In this document: positions 62,510 to 64,000 of the stretch, in pieces
How the letters are laid out: each line of letters begins with the position of its first letter
Numbering within the stretch: position 1 is the stretch's first letter
Assembly (NCBI GenBank): GCA_002245135.1
Contig: NGBS01000591.1
Span: forward strand, 124,001 to 188,000
Reading direction: 5' to 3'
Length of the DNA: 64,000 nucleotides
Source of the DNA: Proteromonas lacertae
Lineage: Eukaryota > Sar > Bigyra > Opalinata > Proteromonadidae
Position numbers and translations under genes: made by a program
Notes under the pieces: model-generated
What the model saw: only the letters and a program-made list of their open reading frames with translations
Database searches by the model: none
What the model was told of the DNA's origin: nothing

Positions 62510-63485
62510 TTATTCATCAAATGGATCTTCACAACAAGTCCTTTCACAAACTTTACACATTTCATCTAATTGTTTTTCAGTTAAATTGTATAATGTATCA
62601 ATAAATGCAGTCTAGTAATGAAATTAATAAATCTAAATGAAAATATACTCTAAATGAAGCAGGACCTTTGCATTCTTTTTCAGCTATCTCACCAGCTACA
62701 GAATACAAAGACATAGCCTACAAAATATAAATAAAATAATCATTACATTTGCAACTGAAGTAACAATATCTTCACTATCTATAATACATGCGATAATACA
62801 TGCATTTAAAGAACATCCAATAGCTGTCACACGAGTCATCATTACTGTTCCATTAGGAATGTTTACTACTCTATTACCATCAGTTACATAATCCTCATCA
62901 CCACTTATTGCTACTATACAGTGATATTTAGATGCAATTGCTATTCCGCTTTCCAATGCTTGATTACTGCTATTTGTACTATCTACACCTTTACTAACTA
63001 CTTTTGTCTCACCACATAAAGATATTATTTCACTAGCATTACCTCTGACAACTGTTGGATGAAAATCCATCAATTCCTTGTATACTTTTGTTCTGTATGG
63101 ATTTTATCAGTTAAAATTACTAAAACTGTGAAAATGTCTATCAAAAAAGATATGTTGCTCCACATCCACAAGGATCCAGTATCCATGGAATATTATTATC
63201 ATGTGCTGCTTTTGCAGCATTTTTCATTCCTTCAACCCATAAAGAATCTATTGTTCCTCCATTAATCAGCAATCCTCTTGAAATCTTTGGTAAAATCTGC
63301 AGTTTCTTCTGGTGCATGTATCTACATTATATTTATAATATATAATATACCATAGCAGGAGAAGCCTTCAAAGCAAGAAGAACATTAGCCATAATATCCA
63401 TACTTACATAATTAGTAATACAATGAATTAAAGGAGAGAGTTTTTCAACTCTACAATATGTTTCCTAAGGTTTTTCAATTGACAT
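62510..63485 (-). CDS. THIM: Hydroxyethylthiazole kinase (ThiM, thiamine salvage)
   Basis: ThiM phosphorylates 4-methyl-5-(2-hydroxyethyl)thiazole for thiamine salvage. LIHCITNYVSMDIMANVLLA and LKASPAM, IHAPEE, LLINGGTIDSLWVEGM, IPWILDPCGCGATY and FHPTVVRGNASEI are the standard motifs in order. ISGDEDYVTDGNRVVNIPNG, VTAIGCSLNACI (the catalytic Cys in the TG-GC motif) and GEIAEKECKGPASF then TAFIDTLYNLT complete them. Introns of 28-40 nt are seen near 62614-62650, 62718-62745 and 63323-63351. Codon 7 is an in-frame TAG at 63465-63467 (MSIEKP, TAG, ETYCRVEKL), and a one-base break lies near 63280; both may be assembly errors or a mis-set start. The exon border near 63075-63130 is uncertain. Confidence 0.9.
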
Positions 63486-63655
63486 TTTAATTTAACGACT
63501 ATAATTTTGAAATGTAAATATGTTAATACAGTTATATTTGATTTATATTTGAATGTTTAATAACAACATAAATTCATATTGTGTTAATTGAAAATTAAAA
63601 ATTTATTATAAAAGAAAGAATTTATAAAATAATACACTATATTACATTTATATGC

Positions 63656-64000
63656 TTAAACTACATTCTCATTGTTTATTTTATTCACTTTTAAGCAAAT
63701 GGACTTAAATTCTGTCCCTTTTATTAACAATCTATTGAAATTTCTTAAAAATTCTAGTTTATCACCTAAAATAAATCATTATGGATGAAAATACTAACTT
63801 TTCTAAATTCTTTAACACGAGTGATAAATATATTGAAATCTCTGTCAGTACACTATTATATTGTGTTAAATAATGAAACATACAACGAAATTACCAACAA
63901 AAAACCTTCCATCTTTAACTTCTATTCTTACAGTTTCATTTATTAGTTTTGATAAAAAATCTCTTGGTGGTAAACTTTTCACTATATTAATTAATTTAAA
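63656..64000 (-). CDS. LSm-domain protein (NAA38/LSMD1-like), 5' end outside window
   Basis: The visible C-terminal part reads LPPRDFLSKLINETVRIEVK, DGRFFVGNFV, then a 31-nt intron and CTDRDFNIFITRVKEF. This is the Sm1 motif with the CTDRDxNI variant seen in LSMD1/NAA38, the auxiliary subunit of the NatC N-terminal acetyltransferase. LLIKGTEFKSICLKV is the Sm2 motif, and the stop TAA is at 63656-63658. A second intron (GTTAGT...TTTAG) appears one base out of phase, so an indel or another splice site is likely near 63775. A probable splice acceptor near 63981 means more exons lie to the right. Another LSm subfamily cannot be excluded. Confidence 0.72.

Noticed and set aside
63465-63467. Reassignment of TAG to a sense codon
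   Set aside because: TAG, TAA and TGA all terminate intact genes in the window (for example the acidic gene ends in TAG, nibrin in TGA).

Overview
The window is nuclear DNA from a unicellular eukaryote. It is very AT-rich, and I can place 31 genes on both strands, about one per 2 kb. Intergenic gaps are usually 25-130 bp. Most genes are cut by very short spliceosomal introns (25-45 nt, nearly always GTAT...TAG). Intact conserved genes use TAA, TAG and TGA as stops. Adenylate kinase 7 and a DYNLT2B/TCTEX1D2 dynein-2 light chain point to a flagellated cell. A secreted EGF protein of the tenascin/mastigoneme type (signature like HRYAECSNAGLC) and a CBM20-trehalose synthase fusion both recall stramenopiles. 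Introns of about 30 nt recall the Blastocystis/opalinate branch. My best inference is a flagellated stramenopile, possibly an opalinate; this is not proven.

Left third (1-19.9 kb): the GET1/WRB C-terminus, a ubiquitin-like/TAZ-like zinc finger gene made of four small exons, an acidic B-box protein, a leucine-rich repeat protein, the EGF surface protein, AK7, a small coiled-coil protein, a nibrin-like FHA-BRCT protein, METTL4, METAP2, AK6 and a coiled-coil/helical protein. Middle (19.9-40.3 kb): a 6.2 kb gene for a membrane-anchored adhesin-like protein (PA14, discoidin-like and Ig-like modules), an OCA/SIW14-like phosphatase relative, a CBM20-TPS-TPP fusion with degraded catalytic motifs, BRX1, an enoyl-CoA hydratase, a YqgF/RuvX-like nuclease, cysteinyl-tRNA synthetase, a head-to-head pair of BED/hAT-derived genes, V-ATPase subunit G and an 84-residue DPM2-like protein. 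Right third (40.5-64 kb): a Q-rich protein, DYNLT2B, uridine phosphorylase, a fucosyltransferase-like type II membrane protein, a coiled-coil protein, a 14.4 kb gene for a midasin-like AAA/VWA giant, hydroxyethylthiazole kinase and an LSm protein cut by the window edge.

The genes do not form an operon-like unit. Several can be grouped by role: surface and secretory biogenesis (GET1, DPM2, the fucosyltransferase-like enzyme, the EGF and PA14 proteins); flagellum (AK7, DYNLT2B); ribosome and protein maturation (BRX1, AK6, METAP2, CysRS); salvage metabolism (UPP, ThiM); and DNA or RNA upkeep (nibrin, METTL4, YqgF).

A caveat for every long gene: I count more than 30 one-base frame breaks, many inside strongly conserved housekeeping proteins. 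I read most as assembly indels, and the gene limits given here span them. Breaks are not uniform: a 9.2 kb stretch of the giant gene has none, whereas the last 0.95 kb of the PA14 gene and one hAT gene have many.
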